Shown piece after piece: positions 60,180-64,000 of a stretch of 64,000 bases of DNA. The notes under the pieces were generated by a model that saw only the letters and a program-made list of their open reading frames with translations, ran no database searches and was not told where the DNA came from. Numbering within the stretch: the first letter of the stretch is position 1; each line of letters starts with the position of its first letter. The stretch comes from Rhyacophila brunnea (lineage: Eukaryota > Arthropoda > Insecta > Trichoptera > Rhyacophilidae). The stretch is from NCBI GenBank assembly GCA_022495005.1, contig JAGYXB010000196.1, forward strand, positions 1,426,001 through 1,490,000. The letters run 5' to 3'. Position numbers and translations under genes: made by a program.

Positions 60180-61059
60180 CTATGACGGTCAATCATGACA
60201 ATTTAAATTATTAAAAATCATTCATACGCGAAACAGCCGATACAAAATGCCAAATCGGTCATCATCATGGACGTCGGGACCAATGTGTGAAACCGGGACG
60301 TATAGTAAGCCCAACTATTAGTTAATTTCATCGTAATTCGGTAGAGTGCAAATGGCTTAATTGGTAAAGCATATTGGCTAGATTCCGATGGATTGTTACA
60401 AGACTTTTTATAATAGGTCGTTTCTGAAGTTTTATAAGTTATGTGTGTATTATTCATTCATTTATGAGTAATTTTCAAATATGCTTCAATGCAATATTAT
60501 TAATTTTTGTTTCATTGATGCGTAGAATTATTATAGAATTATAATTATTAGAATCTGATCTAATCATGTTGCTATCTGTAAAATGCACTTTCCTCAACAA
60601 AATGTCAGATAGATAACATTACACAAACGTAGCATATTTGCGGTCAACATGATAAATTTATTATTATGGTTTTATTGACAAAAATACGCAATTGATAAAA
60701 ATTATAGCGTAATATTATATTTATAATTCCGATGACCCAGTAATAGTTATCTAGTTGTGCGTATATGATATTCTGCAAGAAAATATTTTAGTTGAAATAC
60801 ATGGCTTGGAAAAACCTACATATCAACATTAGGAAAAAATCTACAAAAAGCATTAGACCCTCAGAGTAATAATATGAAGAGAGTGGCTATTGTTCGGCAA
60901 AATGAAGCCGAGTTTCTTGCGTAAAATGCACAGTTGAACCTCAATTTTATTATTATTATCTTAACTATGAAATGTTATACCATCATGTTTCTTCTCAGTA
61001 TGGCTACCAAATTTAAACACAATATAGTTAGCCATGTTTTCTTCCTTTTTATTTATATT
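60180..61059. other. mostly unassigned; weak tRNA-like block
   Basis: Around 60350 there is ATGGCTTAATTGGTAAAGC, an A-box-like match without a convincing B box. Nothing else recognised. Confidence 0.4.
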
Positions 61060-61447
61060 CAATCAAGCTTCAATATTGGGACCATACCTAAAATAAAATT
61101 TGATTTAAATAAAAAGGATTTCAAGTTAGGTATACACATTTATATTTTTAAAGTAAATATAAAAAATATTAATACGATGAATTAGTCAAAAATTGAAAAC
61201 TTAATAAACTAAATTTTTATAATAAATATAGGTAACCACAATAATAACGAAAGCTATCTACCAAATATGTGACAAATTCACATTTTTTTTACAATTGTAA
61301 GTTTATCTTTGACTTTAAAAAAAAAAAAAATCTTTTTAATGTTTTCAGATACATATTTATTAATTAATACAGTTGAAATTGTAAATTATCAAAAAAATTC
61401 TCAAATTGCAAGCTTCGTATTTTTCCGCTAGGTTCTCTGTTGGCATA
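61060..61447 (-). repeat. dispersed repeat, copy B (interrupted by MITE V)
   Basis: Inverted match to 11490-11920. The block GCTTCAATATTGGGACCATACC lies in the opposite direction relative to its flanks in the two copies. Confidence 0.72.
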
Positions 61448-61449
61448 TA

Positions 61450-61705
61450 TCGCACCCTCGCAACTAAACCGCCACAAGTCCAAATTTACGTGTTTTGAGT
61501 TAATTACTACGTTTCATTGTCTATCGTTCATAGTATATGTACCGTAAATTTCATATCTCTAAGTCGTCAAATTCAAGTCAAAACTTCATTCAATATCAAC
61601 ATATTTCGAAAACACAGTACAAAAATGCGAAAGGTAAAAACTTCAAAGCTGATTTTCTCTGTTTGATATTTTTTGGATTGTGGCAGTTCAGTTGCGAGGG
61701 TGCGA
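61450..61705. mobile_element. Tc/mariner-like MITE V (256 bp)
   Basis: Ends TCGCACCCTCGCAACT and its inverted form, flanked by TA. The uninterrupted relative at 11.5 kb shows the site without it. Confidence 0.82.
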
Positions 61706-62178
61706 TATGATCCCCCTTACCTAAGACTGCAAATTGCAGATTGTGTTGTGTTAAATGCTGATTTCCTTTCTTATGCCTCGTGGTTGCTGTTTACTTGGTT
61801 GCCGGAGACTGGTCGATGGTGTGTAAGGGGACTAATAGACAATGTCTAGTGCCACCCAGATTACAAAAATATAAATAAAAGACATATATAAACGTACAAG
61901 TCAACAAATATTTTACGCCATGCAATATGTCATTCATGTTTTATAAAAAAAATGCTATAAAACATTTATTAAAAGATCTTGGTCAGTCTTTGGAATGGAT
62001 AGGTATATTATTGGGCTATAAATAAAACTCTTTTTGTTTTCATAAAACCACATGGTTTTTTTTTAATAAATACAGTCTTGTAAATTATTAATTAATATTA
62101 TCAATCAAAATATATTGTACATAGAAAAATATTATATATAAGGTTCCGTGATAAATACACTGGGAAAATTAATTCACA

Positions 62179-62578
62179 TATCGTCGCCGTAGATGTCAAG
62201 ACAGCCAGTCCACAAAATTATAATACTGAGAAACAGGCACGCAAAGATTTTGTGTGACAAATAAAAGTAACATTTTTTTATTGAACTTTTTTGTTTTTAA
62301 AGATATAACGGTGAAACTTTGAACATATATAATATACTTTGTGGTGTTACCTTTTTATTATTTTGTACAAATAACTAAAAAAAATAGTATCTTAGAAGTT
62401 ATGTGTGTTATATCTCTTGACCACTGAATATTGAAATGTACAAAAAATGTAGTCAAAAGAGTTTTGTGGCTTAAATCCATTGACCACTGCATCTTTGATG
62501 ATTTTAAAAGCTTTTGTGTACTTTACTCATTTTTGCCAATTTGTGGCTTGGCTCCCTTGACATCTACGGTGACGATAT
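62179..62578. mobile_element. MITE family T, copy 2
   Basis: Inverted copy of 51690-52091 with the same ends (TATCGTCGCCGTAGATG). High similarity along the whole length. Confidence 0.88.
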
Positions 62579-62579
62579 A

Positions 62580-63500
62580 ATTATAGATAGATAGTTAATT
62601 AAACAATAATAATGTTAATATTTTCTTTGAATCCAAAATTTGTCGATATTATCTACATAGTTTTGTTGACATCCCCAAAATATATGTAAATTATTTCATT
62701 AGCACACAGAGTTATGGTAATTTTGTCTTATTGGAAAAAAATGTCACTTATAAAATTTACTGTGCCGGAGCATTTTTATTGCAGCTGCTAAAATTACCGA
62801 ATTTTTTAATAATAATACTATCGACCGAGGGTACTTGATGGAATTTGAATTTAAATTCTAATAGATTTAAGTTTTGTACTATTCCATTTGAGTAATTTCT
62901 TGCAACCCGGGTTTCGCCTTTCGGAATCTTCGGGTACTATATGCACTCACCAATTGGGACATGGTTAAATAATGCTACCTTCGCTATATATTACTATAAC
63001 TAGCTAACTGACATATGTCAGAAATAGTGTAGCTTTTAGAAATTTGAACATGGTGGTATCAGTACACATAACATAACATCGGTTAACATTTTTTTTGACA
63101 GGTGTCACACAGGTACTAACTATATGAGTTTCAAATTGACCACCGTTTAGTTCAGAAAATTATAATGAATGACAAAATAAAACAAATGTTTATTTATCTT
63201 CCTGCAGATAATATAACATTATTATTAAAAATGCTGTGAACAATAATGATAAACCGGATGGATGTTTCAACAATGAGTGTCATAATGTTTTAGTATAACA
63301 ATATTTTAACATTACAAATCGTCGGCTTAACTAGAAAACTGCTTATCTACGTATTTGGTCGAAAAAAAGTTGAGAACGCCATTTTGTAGAGAATTTTATA
63401 CGTCATCGAACTGCAAACTACGTATAATTAAAAAAATATGGCATTTGCACAATCTTCGCTTTAGAAAAATGCGTAACTTCTAACATCATATTAGTGACAA
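62580..63500. other. intergenic, nothing recognised
   Basis: Upstream of the last gene; no element ends or frames supported. Confidence 0.45.
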
Positions 63501-63954
63501 GAAAAGTGCGTATCTGCTTTCATTCGCTCTAAGTTTGGCGAGCAGCGAGCAACGTTCCTGTTCAGACTAGTTCAATTGCTCAAATTTGGTGTTTTTAAAC
63601 GAATCTTCACATTATTCGAGGTATGTTATGTCATTATAATATCATTAAATATTAAGTTTATATGAAAAAGTGCTGTTTACATGTTTAAAATGAACTTTAA
63701 ATTCACTGTGGTAGATACCTACTTTTCTCATAAGAGTGTGTCAGTAGATACGCAGTTTGCGGGCGTTTGTAATACGATTAATATGATATTATTATTTTTG
63801 TTGATCCCATTTCTTGTACTAAAACTTAATTACTGACACTACAAAAGTATAGAAAATAATTTACAGTTTGATAATAAATATTATTATGGTTATTTACTTG
63901 TTTTATTAAAATTCACGGAAGGGGTTAGTGACACATTGAATTTTTATGTTACAG

Positions 63955-64000
63955 AAATCAACCATGTCGTCGTTAAGAGCCCATAAAATTATGAATGCCC
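63955..64000 (+). CDS. start of an unidentified gene, cut by window end
   Basis: Acceptor gttacag at 63948-63954, then AAATCAACC and ATG at 63964-63966, giving MSSLRAHKIMNA before the window ends. A donor CGAG|gtatgt at 63620/63621 suggests a non-coding leader exon ending at 63620. The Kozak context (aacc ATG t) is reasonable. Too short to identify. Confidence 0.5.

Noticed and set aside
1..64000. CRISPR arrays, bacterial operons, endogenous viral genes
   Set aside because: No short direct-repeat arrays with spacers, no operon layout and no recognisable viral polymerase, capsid or envelope frame; the only reverse transcriptase motif is of the non-LTR LINE type.

Overview
This window is eukaryotic nuclear DNA, almost certainly from an insect. 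It is AT-rich, has short GT-AG spliced exons in long introns, and is crowded with DNA transposons (mariner, piggyBac, hAT, Tigger/pogo, PIF-like), tRNA-headed SINEs and 5'-truncated LINEs. Runs such as TAGGTACCTA and GGTTAGG suggest Hemiptera or Lepidoptera, but I cannot decide between them from sequence alone.

Layout. 1-1038: end of a mariner on the minus strand. 1604-21595 (+): a complete HSDL2 gene, a peroxisomal short-chain dehydrogenase fused to an SCP2 sterol-carrier domain. I rebuilt 12 coding positions; position nine has two alternative exons (9a 14227-14354, 9b 14908-15014), and skipping or joining both gives an immediate stop. Its introns hold a second mariner, hAT elements, LINE pieces, a SINE, foldback MITEs and a piggyBac-type MITE. 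23498-27095: a 300-bp TTAA-flanked MITE and a 3.06-kb piggyBac element whose transposase has one frameshift. 27300-33500: hAT and pogo-type MITEs, then a Tigger carrying a SINE and a hAT element that itself carries a SINE. 34120-38395 (+): a two-exon alpha-1,3-fucosyltransferase (GT10) broken by a 25-bp tandem duplication. 42512-43139: an inverted copy of the HSDL2 exon-5 region. 43709-43864 (+): first coding exon of adenylosuccinate lyase; no later exon was recognised. 44565-45325 (-): LINE reverse-transcriptase relic. 48855-52274 (-): last three exons of an unidentified membrane protein of about 159 residues. 52400-62600: nested hAT, PIF-like, foldback and Tc-like MITEs and one LINE. 63955-64000: start of another plus-strand gene, cut by the window.

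The host genes look unrelated in function (peroxisomal lipid metabolism, Golgi glycosylation, purine synthesis); no operon-like or pathway grouping is visible. The clearest theme is how mobile elements have shaped the locus: inserted within introns, nested in one another, and duplicated together with a host exon. The most distinctive gene feature is the frame-locked alternative exon pair in HSDL2.
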